Assembly (NCBI GenBank): GCA_963759875.1
Contig: CAVXBB010000005.1
Location: 248,001 to 312,000 of the forward strand
Length of the DNA stretch: 64,000 nucleotides
Source of the DNA: JAFAGX01 sp963759875
Lineage (GTDB): Bacteria; Acidobacteriota; Terriglobia; Terriglobales; Acidobacteriaceae
Reading direction: 5' to 3'
This document shows, piece by piece, positions 43,585 to 52,664 of this stretch. Below the pieces are notes generated by a model, which worked only from the letters and a program-made list of their open reading frames with translations, did not search any database and was not told where the DNA came from. How positions within the stretch are numbered: the first letter of the stretch is position 1; every line of letters starts with the position of its first letter. Position numbers and translations under genes: made by a program.

Positions 43585-44285
43585 TCAGACGACGCGGAGC
43601 GCGGTTCAGCTGCCCATCAGATGAGATCTTCTCCACAATAACTGTAATTCGCACAGGATCAGGGCTGGTGACTTGCACAAGCGGATCGGAAACGTACGCT
43701 TGGCGAACGAAAGTGCGCTGATCCATCGCCCCGGTCAGTCTATCGCATCCGTCATGGCAGCTTCAACCGCCTCCACCTTTTGTTTCGGCCCATTGATCGT
43801 CAACGGTTGACGGATCCACCTCGATCCGCGCAATTGCATAGCCGGCCGCGGAAGCTGCCTATGACTCGCGGTTGAACCGGAAGCGAGCGCATCGCATGCA
43901 GGTCAAATGCGAGATGCACCGTACTGGGAATTACTTGCACGACGTCGAGTTCGCGGGCTGATGAACTGTTGCGCCGTCGAATCAAAGGTGCGCTCGCCGG
44001 GCTTCACCCCGCTCAGTTCGATTTCGGCATAACACATCCGAGGGCTGCAGATGCCGAACAATGCGCTCCGGGCCGCGCAGCCGGATCTTGTGCCTGCGGA
44101 ATATTCTCCGTACTGATTTCCAGATTCTGCCGGCATGTCGACGGAACTCAATGGGCACCTCCACAGCTACTTCGGCAACCGGATCGCGCTGCGAGCGCAA
44201 GCCACAAAGCCACGGCCAGGGCCAGGGAAGAGCAGTTTAAGCCCAAATTGTCCACCACGTGCCGGCGGAAAAAATCTGTAAACAT
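43585..44285 (-). CDS. cdaR: CdaR (YbbR-domain) regulator of diadenylate cyclase, heavily frameshifted
   Basis: Starts MFTDFFRRHVVDNLGLKLL at the ATG 44285, six bases below the cdaA stop. Pieces of a YbbR-repeat protein appear in successive frames: RDPVAEVAVEVPIEFRRHA, RLRGPERIVRHLQPSDV, CYAEIELSGVKPGERTFD, ELDVVQVIPSTVHLAFDLHAMRSLPVQPRVIGSF, and a last piece RQAYVSDPLVQVTSPDPVRITVIVEKI before glmM. N-terminal hydrophobic anchor expected. CdaR sits on the outside of the membrane and modulates CdaA. Four or more indels are needed; the exact end is uncertain. Confidence 0.75.
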
Positions 44286-44288
44286 GGT

Positions 44289-45189
44289 CTAGCGATCGCC
44301 TCCCTGATTCACGCGCGAGATTCGACCGCGCGCGGAAGCCGAGGGCGCTGAGCTCCTCGGATTGTGCGGCTCATCCTCGTCTCGCTGCCATTCGTGATAG
44401 GAGTTGGCAGGGTCGACAGGAGGAACATAGCGGCGCAGCAGTTCTCCCAGTCTGCTCGCGCAGCTGATCGACGGTCAAGTCGCGCTCGATCTTGCCTCCC
44501 ACCGCCAGACTGATACTGCCGGTCTCCTCGGAAACGATCACGGCAATGGCATCGGTCTCTTCGGTGACGCCGATGCCGGCGCGGTGCCGCGTGCCCAGTT
44601 GGGTGGAAAGAACCGGGTTCATCGAAAGCGGCAGAAAACATGCGGCCGCAGCGACCCGATCTTTCTGCACGATCACGGCGCCATCGTGCAAGGGGGCGCT
44701 GGGACGAAAAATGGTAGCCAGCAGATCGTAGGAAAGCCGCGCGTCCAGCGGAACCCCACTTTCGATATAAGTGCGCAGGCCGATCTCCCGCTCAATCACG
44801 ATCAGAGCGCCGGTCTGGTTCTGGCAAAACAGATTGGCCGCCAGCACAATGTCGTCGTAGGCGTCCGCCGCGGAAACCGAACGTCCGGCTGAAAGCAGTC
44901 TCCGTCCAAGGCGCGCCAGCGCTTGCCGAATCTCGGCAGCGAAAACCACGATCAGCGCGAACACCGCATAAGGCAGCAGCGTGCTGATGCAGCCAGTTCA
45001 GCGTCGGCCAGTTCTCCCAGCGCGCGACAAATAAAAAGCCAGCGCCAGCCCCGCCACACCCACGAGCATGAGCGCCGCGCGCGTGCCCTTGATCAGCGCA
45101 AGCAATTCATAAATAATAATTGCGACCAGCAGAATGTCGATAGCAGAAAGCGCCGACACGCGTGGCCAAAGTACTGCGAACCGCGTCAC
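44289..45189 (-). CDS. cdaA: diadenylate cyclase, at least two frameshifts
   Basis: Makes c-di-AMP from two ATP. N-terminal membrane region from a GTG start: IDILLVAIIIYELLALIKGTRAALMLVGVAGLALAFYLS, then (after a frameshift near 44990) a helix and the DAC domain: QTGALIVIEREIGLRTYIESGVPLDARLS, SAPLHDGAVIVQKDRVAAAACFLPLS (DGA motif), LGTRHRAGIGVTEETDAIAVIVSEETGSISLAVGG (RHR motif). The catalytic DGA and RHR motifs are intact. A further frame change near 44415 leads to a C-terminal tail ending at 44289. Followed by cdaR and glmM, the canonical module linking c-di-AMP to cell-wall precursor supply. Confidence 0.88.
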
Positions 45190-45300
45190 GGTACTCCTTC
45201 AAGGCTGAGAATGCCCGGGCAAAAAAACTAACTCTATTGTAAATGCCCGCCCCGACAATGGCGGCAGCGGGAAGACTGAGCAGGGCCCCTGGTCCTCCTA

Positions 45301-46143
45301 CTATCTGGCGCGGGCTGCAGAGGTGCTCAGCTTTATCTCCATACCCTCGGCAGCCGCACGCACGCGAGGATAGTAGTTTTTGGCTTCGTTTACTATTTTG
45401 TCGATGCAGCTGTCGTCATGGTCTGGATCATGATGGAAAAGAACAAGCTCCTTCGCGCCACTCTCCATGGCAACATTGACAGCTTCACGCCAGTGGCTAT
45501 GCCCCCATCCACGACGCCGTGACTCGTATTCTTCGGGAAGGTATTGGGCGTCATAAATCAGAACGTCAGCACCTGTTGCAAGTTCTCGTACATTCTTGTC
45601 GAAAGTCGTATCGCCAGGTTCGTTGTCTGTGGCATACACCATGACGCCGTCCCCGGTTTCCAGGCGAAATCCCATGCATCCTTGGGGATGGTTTAACCAC
45701 ATCGTTTGCAGCCGCACGTCGCCTAAATCCAGGCCAGTGGCGCCTAGTTCGTAGAAGTGCTGGCGGGCACGCATTTCGTTTAGACCCACCGGAAAGTAGG
45801 GTGCTGCCATCTGTTCTTCGAACACTTGTTTAAGACTGCGAGTACGACTGGAGCAGTGGAACTGGAAATGGTTTTCATGGTTGTCGTACAACGGCTCGAA
45901 AAAAGGAAGTCCTTGAATATGATCCCAATGGAAGTGCGAAACAAATACGTGAGCCGAAAGCGGTCGGCCGCTGAACTCACGGTGGAGGGATCGCCCCAAG
46001 ATCCGAAACCCGGTGCCACAATCGAAAATATAGAGATTGTCGCCGACACGGACTTCCACGCAGGAGGTATTGCCTCCATAGCGCATGTTTTCAGGCTGGG
46101 GAGCCGGGGTGGAGCCGCGAACTCCCCAGAACTTAATTCTCAT
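45301..46143 (-). CDS. MBL-fold metal-dependent hydrolase
   Basis: 280 residues from the ATG at 46143, three bases after GGAGG. Beta-lactamase-like fold: MRIKFWGVRGSTPAPQPENMRYGGNTSCVEV, LYIFDCGTGFRILG, HVFVSHFHWDHIQGLPFF (HxHxDH metal site), MVYATDNEPGD, VLIYDAQY, and GHSHWREAVNVAMESGAKELVLFHHDPDHDD. This is the phosphoribosyl-1,2-cyclic-phosphodiesterase/PhnP-like or response-regulator-associated MBL group. The substrate is unknown. Cytoplasmic. Confidence 0.88.
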   Translation of the reverse strand: MRIKFWGVRGSTPAPQPENMRYGGNTSCVEVRVGDNLYIFDCGTGFRILGRSLHREFSGRPLSAHVFVSHFHWDHIQGLPFFEPLYDNHENHFQFHCSSRTRSLKQVFEEQMAAPYFPVGLNEMRARQHFYELGATGLDLGDVRLQTMWLNHPQGCMGFRLETGDGVMVYATDNEPGDTTFDKNVRELATGADVLIYDAQYLPEEYESRRRGWGHSHWREAVNVAMESGAKELVLFHHDPDHDDSCIDKIVNEAKNYYPRVRAAAEGMEIKLSTSAARAR

Positions 46144-46304
46144 ACTCCTCCGAGCAGAGGATGCCGGCTGAATAGATAATCTTGGGGCCTGTTAGGCACT
46201 GAGTCAATTCACTCGCTGGTTACGGACAGGATAGTCCCCTAGGGTGATGGCTCCGGCTTGATGACAGCCGGGCGGAGTTCGGCCTGCCACTCAATGTGCT
46301 CCCC

Positions 46305-46310
46305 TATAAT
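46305..46310 (+). promoter_or_regulatory. -10 box of trpE promoter
   Basis: A perfect TATAAT at 46305-46310, about 34 bp before the trpE ATG at 46344. It rules out the longer trpE reading from 46296. I find no good -35 box; no leader-peptide attenuator fits in the remaining space. Confidence 0.55.
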
Positions 46311-46343
46311 TGTACGACCTCGAGCAGATTTGCCGTGGCTCCC

Positions 46344-47822
46344 ATGCTCCGTCCCGACTACAAAGAGTTTTGCCGCTTAGCCCGCCAGGCGACCCTGGTT
46401 CCGGTGGTTAAGTCTGTGCTCGCCGATCTTTTGACCCCGGTATCGGCTTTTTTGGCGGTCGTTGGCGGGGCAAATCAAGGTTTTCTGCTCGAATCCATCG
46501 AACGCGGCGAACGGATCGGGCGGTACACCTTTTTAGGGGCACGCCCGTACATGGAACTGGAAGCTCGTGGAGACAATGCCCTTATACGCCGCGGCAGCGA
46601 TACCGAAAAGCTTTCCGGCAATCTTCTCCAGACGTTAAAAGGCTTTCTCCGAAAGCATAAACCTGCAATCTTGCCCGGCCTGCCCCCATTTACCGCGGGA
46701 GCAGTCGGTTATTTTGCTTACGACGGAGTTCGCCGGTTCGAGAACATTGGCAAGCAGGCGCAGGACGATCTTGGCCTGCCTGACTGTGTTTTTATGTTCT
46801 TTGACCGTGTACTCGTTTTCGATCACCTGCTTCATCAAATCCATATAGTCGCCTCGGCTGATGTTTCGCAGGAAAACCCGCGCCGAGCGTATGACCGTGC
46901 AGTGGCCGATATCAGCGCCTTAGAAAGGAAATTAGCAGCCGGTCGTAGGGCTGGCTACTGGCACAAATCAGGCCCGGGCACCCGCGGCAAGCTCAAAATC
47001 CATGCCACAACCAGCCACAAGCGATTTTTGGAATCGGTTGAGCGCTGCAAAGAATACATTGCGGCGGGTGACATTTTTCAAGTGGTGTTATCGCAGCGGT
47101 TGGATTTCACTCCCGGTGTCCACCCTTTCAACGTTTACCGCGCCCTTAGAACTGTCAATCCTTCGCCATACATGTATTTCCTCAAAACGCGCCATCAGCA
47201 CATATTGGGTTCTTCGCCTGAAATGCTGGTTCGCGTGACTGGACGCAAACTGGAATATCGGCCAATTGCGGGTACGCACCCTCGGGGCGGCGATGAAGAG
47301 GAAGATCAGCGATTAGAGAAGGCAATGCTGTCCGATGAAAAGGAGCGTGCCGAGCACGTGATGTTGGTTGATCTTGGACGAAACGACCTGGGGCGAGTGA
47401 GCGAGTATGGGTCCGTACAGGTTCGCGATCTGATGTACGTTGAGCGCTACTCCCACGTGATGCACATTGTTTCGGCGCTGGAGGGCAAGCTGCGCAGCGA
47501 CGCCGACGCTCTGGACGCCTTCGCCGCCTGCTTTCCTGCCGGCACCTTGACCGGAGCCCCTAAGGTCCGAGCGATGCAGATCATCGAGCAACTGGAACCG
47601 GTGCGGCGTGGAATTTATGGCGGATCGGTGCTCTATGCAGATTTCGCGGGGAACTTGGACTCCTGCATTGCGATTCGAACCATGCTCATGAAAGGGAAGC
47701 GTGCGTTCTTGCAGGCGGGTGCGGGTATTGTGGCCGATTCCGACCCAGAGCGCGAGTATCAGGAATGCATGAATAAGGCGAACGCACTCTTAAAAGCGGT
47801 GGAGTTCGCGCGGAAGATGTAG
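46344..47822 (+). CDS. trpE: anthranilate synthase component I
   Basis: 492 residues from the ATG at 46344. Motifs: LLESIERGERIGRYTFLGARPY (N-terminal Trp-binding region), GAVGYFAYDGVRRFE, AGDIFQVVLSQRLDF, LRTVNPSPYMYFL, LGSSPEMLVRV, PIAGTHPRGGDEEEDQRLEKAML, HVMLVDLGRNDLGRVS, and PAGTLTGAPKVRAMQIIEQLEPVRRGIYGG. These are the chorismate-binding domain of TrpE rather than PabB. It converts chorismate and ammonia/Gln to anthranilate with TrpG. Normal length and intact. Confidence 0.93.
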   Translation: MLRPDYKEFCRLARQATLVPVVKSVLADLLTPVSAFLAVVGGANQGFLLESIERGERIGRYTFLGARPYMELEARGDNALIRRGSDTEKLSGNLLQTLKGFLRKHKPAILPGLPPFTAGAVGYFAYDGVRRFENIGKQAQDDLGLPDCVFMFFDRVLVFDHLLHQIHIVASADVSQENPRRAYDRAVADISALERKLAAGRRAGYWHKSGPGTRGKLKIHATTSHKRFLESVERCKEYIAAGDIFQVVLSQRLDFTPGVHPFNVYRALRTVNPSPYMYFLKTRHQHILGSSPEMLVRVTGRKLEYRPIAGTHPRGGDEEEDQRLEKAMLSDEKERAEHVMLVDLGRNDLGRVSEYGSVQVRDLMYVERYSHVMHIVSALEGKLRSDADALDAFAACFPAGTLTGAPKVRAMQIIEQLEPVRRGIYGGSVLYADFAGNLDSCIAIRTMLMKGKRAFLQAGAGIVADSDPEREYQECMNKANALLKAVEFARKM

Positions 47823-47852
47823 ACGTGAACACGCGTGCCCGCCAGGAGACTC

Positions 47853-48227
47853 TCAACGCGCTTTCGTGTTGGCGCGTTCTGACTTGCACTCAGGGCAAGG
47901 ACACCAGTCGCGCAGGAATTGCCAAGAATAAATCCCGAGTTCATGGCCATCATTCCAATGGAACTTGATTGCATACTTTCCGACCGCGTCGGCGGCATTC
48001 GGCTTGGCTGCGGCCTTAAACATCGGCAAGGCACCTGGCGCGAGCTTCGGGCTTTCGCCGGGTTGCCGGTGAGTTTTGCCGCGTTCTTCGTCGCACAACG
48101 CGCAAGGGCAGGCATCTCGTAGATACGGGAAATCGTAATGCGAGCGGTGACCATCCTTCCACTCGATGTCAACACCGGTGCCCGAAGTAAGGTTTACTTT
48201 GACCGATTTAGGGTCCGCCACCGGCAT
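47853..48227 (-). CDS. DUF971-domain protein
   Basis: 124 residues. DUF971: VNLTSGTGVDIEWKDGHRSHYDFPYLRDACPCALC ... KYAIKFHWNDGHELGIYSWQFLRDWCPCPEC. The two CPC..C motifs (ACPCALC, WCPCPEC) and the two W-x-D-GH segments are characteristic. The domain also occurs fused to Mrp/ApbC iron-sulfur carriers and at the N terminus of gamma-butyrobetaine hydroxylases. Probably zinc- or iron-binding; role unclear. Convergent with trpE. Confidence 0.85.
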   Translation of the reverse strand: MPVADPKSVKVNLTSGTGVDIEWKDGHRSHYDFPYLRDACPCALCDEERGKTHRQPGESPKLAPGALPMFKAAAKPNAADAVGKYAIKFHWNDGHELGIYSWQFLRDWCPCPECKSERANTKAR

Positions 48228-48398
48228 AAATTCAGTATCGCATAGGCAAGTTGTACGGTTGCATCGATGATGCTCTCAACAAACGTAGCTGCGCGCTTGC
48301 GCATCCCAAGGAACTGCCATGATGACCAAGGTGTTCGTGACGTGCGATTAAGGCGAGAGTTGAGCGCCGGTTCTGTTATATTCCTTTACTCCGCCTCT

Positions 48399-49326
48399 AT
48401 GGTAAGTCCTGCAATTTTACCTGCCCAGATGCCGCCGCCGGTTGTCTCGGCGGCCCAGGCGCGTCGCTTGGCGCAGCCGCTCGGGGACCAGCACGGAGTC
48501 GTGACGTCTGCGGATGGGACCTGCCTGTTTTACCGTTATTGGCCCGCAACTGAAGCTTGGAACGGCCATATCGCCCTAGTGCTGCATGGAATCGGGTACC
48601 ACAGCGGACCGTATAAAGTTGTGGCAGACGCGTTGAACCCGCGCGGCCTTGATGTCTATGGATTGGACGCGCGAGCACACGGCCTCTCTTGCGGGGGGCG
48701 TGGTTACATCGGAACGCCGGCCCAGGTTGGGGCGGATATCGCGGCCATGGTCAGGTTTTTGAAGCAAAACCGACGCGGCGCAAAGATTTTCCTGGTCAAC
48801 GATAGCATGGGTTGCAATTACGCCCTTGATTATGCCAAAGATCACGGCGATGAACTGGCGGGCTTGATTCTGCTGGCCCCAGCGTTCGATGTAGACAAGC
48901 GTCAGTTATTTCAGCTGAACAGCCTGATGCTTCTGCCCGATTTCTTATTCGCGCATCGCAGGCCGGTCATAAATTTGGTTGGCCATCGACTCGACGAGAG
49001 CTCTCGCGATCCGAACTTCATTGCGGTGCGCCGGACCGATCCCTTGGCTTACAGCAAAGTGAGCTTCGGATACCTCCTGGACATCAAGCGCTTGGTTCGA
49101 AAGTGGAAACGCGACATCGCTCCGAAAATTCAAATGCCGCTGCTGGTAATCCAGGGTGGGAAGGACAATGTGGTCAGCCACAAGGATTGCGTGAAGTTTG
49201 AACGACTGGCAGGCTCCTCCGACAAACAGCTTAAGATCTTCCCGGGTGTGTATCACACTACGTTGTGGGACCCGGAAACGCCCGAAGATTCTCCGCACGG
49301 TCGGGGATTGGATTCTAGCTCGCTAA
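48399..49326 (+). CDS. alpha/beta hydrolase (monoacylglycerol-lipase-like), one frameshift near the C terminus
   Basis: Serine hydrolase with HALVLHGIG-like oxyanion segment (IALVLHGIGYHSGPY), FDVYGLDARAHGLSCG, the nucleophile elbow VNDSMGCNYAL (N-D-S-M-G in place of G-x-S-x-G), a catalytic Asp in VIQGGKDNVV and His in FPGVYHTTLWD. The start is uncertain (ATG 48399 or 48429). At about 49279 one extra C breaks the frame. Corrected, the C terminus reads TPKILRTVGDWILAR and stops at 49326, instead of running on into the convergent STAS gene. About 309 residues. Acts on lipids or esters; localisation uncertain. Confidence 0.8.
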
Positions 49327-49357
49327 CTGTACGGGGAACACCCTGCGAGAGGAAATT

Positions 49358-49714
49358 CTACGCCGCAACACCCTTGTTGAACGACTCCGCTGCCTTCTGC
49401 TCGCTGTCGTAAACCTCAAACACCGTGACCAGCTTGGTAAGCTGCAACAGGTCCCCGACGCGCTGCGTAAGATTGGCTAGCTTCACGGACGTGCCGCTAT
49501 TACGAGCGGTGGTGTAGAGGGCAACAAGAGTCCCCAGGCCTCCACTATCGATGTAATTTACGTCGGAGAGATTGAGCACAACATTCTGTTTCTCCGCGAT
49601 CAGTTTTTTGACGAGATCGCGAAGGTAAGCGGTTTCTTCTCCAAACAAGATGCGCCCAGAGCAATCAACAACCATTGCCCCGTTCAGCGTACGAGTGCTT
49701 AGCCTGAGCTGCAT
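49358..49714 (-). CDS. STAS-domain anti-sigma factor antagonist
   Basis: 118 residues behind TAGGAGGTCGCC. STAS fold: MQLRLSTRTLNGAMVVDCSGRILFGEE, then NVVLNLSDVNYIDSGGLGTLVALYTTARNSGTSVKLANLTQRVGDLLQLTKLVTVFEVYDSEQKA. The DSGGLG contains the serine phosphorylated by an RsbW-type kinase in SpoIIAA/RsbV proteins. It may take part in partner switching; no kinase or sigma factor is adjacent. Confidence 0.88.
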   Translation of the reverse strand: MQLRLSTRTLNGAMVVDCSGRILFGEETAYLRDLVKKLIAEKQNVVLNLSDVNYIDSGGLGTLVALYTTARNSGTSVKLANLTQRVGDLLQLTKLVTVFEVYDSEQKAAESFNKGVAA

Positions 49715-49808
49715 GGCGACCTCCTACTACAAGCGCCCACAAAAGCGTACCGTGTATTAGTCTCTTGCGCAAGGATTTCAAGCTTCGCCGCCCGGATTTA
49801 TCCTCACG

Positions 49809-49814
49809 TATAAT
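49809..49814 (+). promoter_or_regulatory. -10 box placing dnaX transcription very close to its start codon
   Basis: TATAAT at 49809-49814 with the dnaX ATG at 49827. A start site about seven bases downstream would leave only five or six nucleotides of leader, and no Shine-Dalgarno is present. The -35 region is weak. A near-leaderless message is inferred. Confidence 0.45.
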
Positions 49815-49826
49815 CAATGTTTCCGC

Positions 49827-51614
49827 ATGAGCTATCAGGTCCTGGCGCGCAAATACCGGCCGCAAAAATTCTCCGAAGTCATAGGGCAGGAGCATGTTAC
49901 CCGCACGCTCAAGAATGCCATTGAGCAGGGGCGTACGGCGCACGGCTACATCTTCAGTGGACATCGTGGAATCGGCAAAACCACGGTAGCGCGAATTCTG
50001 GCAATGGCCCTCAACTGCCGGTCCTCGGATAACCCTGTTTCTGAGCCCTGCGGTGTTTGCGATTCGTGCGTTGAGATCCGACAAGGGAATTCAGTAGACG
50101 TTATTGAGATTGATGCCGCAACAAATCGCGGCATTGATGAGATTCGCGAGTTGCGCGAGGCCGCGCGATATCGTCCGGCTCGCGATCGCTTCAAAATCTA
50201 TATTCTCGACGAAGCCCATCAAATTACCGACGCTGCTTTCAATGCGCTATTGAAAACGCTGGAAGAACCGCCGGGTCATGTTGTATTCATGTTGGCGACC
50301 ACCCAACCAGAAGACATTCCGCAGACCATCCGCTCCCGTTGCCAGCATTTCAGCTTCAGGGCAGTGAGATTCGAAGAAATTCTAGGCCAGCTTCGGGACA
50401 TCAGCGCTCGCGAGACAATCGAAGCAGATGAGGATGCATTGGCCTTGTTGGCCGAAGCTGGGGATGGTTCAATGCGCGATGCTTTATCGATCCTGGATCA
50501 AGCAATCGCATGCTGCGGCGGGCACTTGACACCGGAGCTCGTTCGGCAACTGGTGGGAACGGCGCCTTCTGCAGTTCTTGAAGAAGTGATGCAAGCCGTG
50601 GCGCAGTCTTCGAGCCATGAGGTGCTGCGGCTCGTAGATGAACTGATCACGCAAGGACATAGCCCAACTCACTTTGCTCGGCAGATGGTTAGGTTTCTTC
50701 GCAACGTCACGGTAGCCAAGGTTGCAGGGAGTGAGTCTCCTTTGCTTCAGATCTCAAGTGATGAGCGGCGGCGGGTCTCGAGAGTTGCCGGGTTGTTCAG
50801 TGAGGAGGATTTGACGCGGCATTTGCAGATCATGCTCCGCACGCACGGAGAGCTGGGATACCGGCAAGAACAGCGGTTTCATTTGGAACTGGGTCTCTTA
50901 AAGATGGCACACGCTCAGAAGCTGCTGCCGATTGAACAGCTGCTCAGCGAAGCTGAGCCGGCTTCTCGCTCGCCCGGTAAACCTTCGGTCGTTCCTGAAA
51001 CTCGGAGAACTGAAAACGTAGCGCCGAGTAGATCCACCCACGGGTCTCCTTTTGCGGCAGATTCAGCGCGCAAGAGCAGACTTTCTGTCGAGGACGTTTC
51101 GCCAGCTACGGCTCGAGCAGCGGGAATGTCACATGCACCAGTGGTGATGGGCGCGGCAGCACCAGCCGCCGCCATGGAAACCGAGCCTGAAACTCACGAG
51201 GAAGCTACGCCGGCAGCGGCAAACTCCATGCGGCCGCAGGATCTGCGCAGCGCAGTTCTGAATGCATTGCACGATGCAGGCCATCGCATGCTGGGCGCAA
51301 TGCTGGAAAGCGCCAATTGGCAGGTAGAGGGAAACGAACTTGTAATCAAAGTAGCCTCTTCGGCGGCGGTCATCGATATGTCCCTTGGAGCGGATGCGAA
51401 GCGCCTGATTATCGCGACCGCGAGCGGAGTGCTTGGCAAGCCGGCAAAACTCAAGATCCTCTCGGATAGCTCCGCAGCTAGTGCTCCAACGTCGAGATCT
51501 GCTCCGAATGGCGGCGGCCGTAGCCGCGTGGAACAGGACCCTATTGTCCGTCGTATGAAAGAGAAGTTCGGGGCCGAGATCCGGACCGTGATTGACTATC
51601 GAGAGAAGCGCTAG
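49827..51614 (+). CDS. dnaX: DNA polymerase III subunit gamma/tau
   Basis: 595 residues. AAA+ clamp-loader ATPase: YRPQKFSEVIGQEHVTRTL, Walker A GHRGIGKTT, the zinc-binding Cys set (NCRSSDNPVSEPCGVCDSC), Walker B IYILDEAHQITD, sensor 1 FMLATTQPEDIPQTIRSRCQHF with the SRC arginine finger. The gamma region is followed by a Pro/Ala-rich linker and a C-terminal tau-like domain (LRSAVLNALHDAGHRMLGAMLESANWQVEGNELVI). Loads the sliding clamp. First gene of dnaX-ybaB-recR. Confidence 0.95.
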   Translation: MSYQVLARKYRPQKFSEVIGQEHVTRTLKNAIEQGRTAHGYIFSGHRGIGKTTVARILAMALNCRSSDNPVSEPCGVCDSCVEIRQGNSVDVIEIDAATNRGIDEIRELREAARYRPARDRFKIYILDEAHQITDAAFNALLKTLEEPPGHVVFMLATTQPEDIPQTIRSRCQHFSFRAVRFEEILGQLRDISARETIEADEDALALLAEAGDGSMRDALSILDQAIACCGGHLTPELVRQLVGTAPSAVLEEVMQAVAQSSSHEVLRLVDELITQGHSPTHFARQMVRFLRNVTVAKVAGSESPLLQISSDERRRVSRVAGLFSEEDLTRHLQIMLRTHGELGYRQEQRFHLELGLLKMAHAQKLLPIEQLLSEAEPASRSPGKPSVVPETRRTENVAPSRSTHGSPFAADSARKSRLSVEDVSPATARAAGMSHAPVVMGAAAPAAAMETEPETHEEATPAAANSMRPQDLRSAVLNALHDAGHRMLGAMLESANWQVEGNELVIKVASSAAVIDMSLGADAKRLIIATASGVLGKPAKLKILSDSSAASAPTSRSAPNGGGRSRVEQDPIVRRMKEKFGAEIRTVIDYREKR

Positions 51615-51644
51615 GCCGGAAAGCAGCAGGAACGGAGTACGTAG

Positions 51645-51950
51645 ATGGGTGGATTTAACCTGCAGGAATTGATGTCGCAGGCAAAGCGGCAATATGAAGC
51701 ATTGCAGAAGAAAATGGAGGAAACCGTCGTCGAAGGCTCGTCCGGCGGCGGAAGCGTGGTTGTAAAGATGGACGGTCGTAAGCAGGTATTGAATATCAAA
51801 ATCGATCCCGAAGCGGTCAAGAGCGGAGATCTGGAAATGCTGCAGGACCTTGTCATGGCAGCCATGAATGGAGCGAGCCAAAAAGTGGATGAGGCAATGA
51901 AATCGACCATGGGCGGAATGCTGGGCGGAATGGGGATTCCGGGGCTCTGA
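51645..51950 (+). CDS. ybaB: YbaB/EbfC nucleoid-associated protein
   Basis: 101 residues. NLQELMSQAKRQYEALQKKMEETVVEGSSGGGSVVVKMDGRKQVLNIKIDPEAV ... DLEMLQDLVMAAMNGASQKVDEAMKSTMGGM is the YbaB signature. Binds DNA; its gene usually sits between dnaX and recR, as here. 30 bp after dnaX. Confidence 0.95.
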   Translation: MGGFNLQELMSQAKRQYEALQKKMEETVVEGSSGGGSVVVKMDGRKQVLNIKIDPEAVKSGDLEMLQDLVMAAMNGASQKVDEAMKSTMGGMLGGMGIPGL

Positions 51951-51952
51951 GA

Positions 51953-52049
51953 ATTGTGTAATTTTGCAATTGGGGAATTTCGTAATTTCTGAGTCACTGG
52001 CGTCCCGAATCACAAGTTGCAAAGTTACCCGATTACCAAATTACACAAT
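51953..52049. repeat. inverted repeat spanning the ybaB-recR gap and the recR start codon
   Basis: Perfect 12-bp arms ATTGTGTAATTT (51953-51964) and AAATTACACAAT (52038-52049), with imperfect pairing continuing inward. The right arm includes A and T of the recR ATG. AT-rich, unlike the surrounding coding sequence. It contains repeated TAATTT units, as in AT-rich dispersed intergenic repeats. Confidence 0.65.
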
Positions 52050-52647
52050 GTCTAAGTTTGCAGAGCCGATGACGCGGCTCATCGATGAGCTGAAGAAACT
52101 GCCGGGAATCGGCAGCAAGACTGCACAGCGCCTCGCATTCCACATCCTGCGCTCGAGCGATGATGATGCCGAAGCATTGGCGGCGGCGGTTCGCGACCTC
52201 AAGGCCAGTCTGCGACTGTGCTCGATCTGCAACAACATCACGGATATTGACCCCTGTGTCTATTGCAGCAGTCCAACGCGGAATCAGCGCCTGGTTTGTG
52301 TAGTCGAAGAGCCCACGAACATTGCCGCCATTGAGAAAACGAAGCACTTTAATGGCTCTTATCATGTGCTGCACGGCTCCATTTCTCCGCTGAATGGGAT
52401 CGGGCCGGAGCAGTTGAGAATCGCCGGCCTGAAGAAGCGAGTGGAAAATGACGAGATCGATGAGGTGATCCTCGCAACCAATCCCACAGTGGAGGGTGAA
52501 GCTACCGCAACCTACTTGTCAGGTCAGCTACGCCGCGCCGGCTTGAAAGTAACCCGCATCGCCATGGGTATTCCCGTAGGCAGCGACATCGAATATACGG
52601 ACGAGATAACAATGCTGAAGTCCATTGAGGGCCGCAGGGAGTTGTAA
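52048..52647 (+). CDS. recR: recombination protein RecR
   Basis: 199 residues from the ATG at 52048. N-terminal helix-hairpin-helix MTRLIDELKKLPGIGSKTAQRLAFHIL, a Cys4 zinc finger (LCSICNNITDIDPCVYC), then a Toprim domain (VVEEPTNIAAIEKT, YHVLHGSISPLNGIGPEQL, DEVILATNPTVEGEATATYL) and the Walker-like C terminus RIAMGIPVGSDIEYTDEITMLKSIEGR. Works with RecF/RecO in gap repair. The upstream in-frame extension to 51964 runs through the inverted repeat and is not credible. Confidence 0.95.
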   Translation: MSKFAEPMTRLIDELKKLPGIGSKTAQRLAFHILRSSDDDAEALAAAVRDLKASLRLCSICNNITDIDPCVYCSSPTRNQRLVCVVEEPTNIAAIEKTKHFNGSYHVLHGSISPLNGIGPEQLRIAGLKKRVENDEIDEVILATNPTVEGEATATYLSGQLRRAGLKVTRIAMGIPVGSDIEYTDEITMLKSIEGRREL

Positions 52648-52664
52648 CTGCTCATTTCCCGATT

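Noticed and set aside
49715..49826. Signal recognition particle RNA gene upstream of dnaX
   Set aside because: The gap is only 112 bp, lacks the conserved SRP Alu/S-domain elements (GGAA tetraloop helix) and contains the dnaX promoter.
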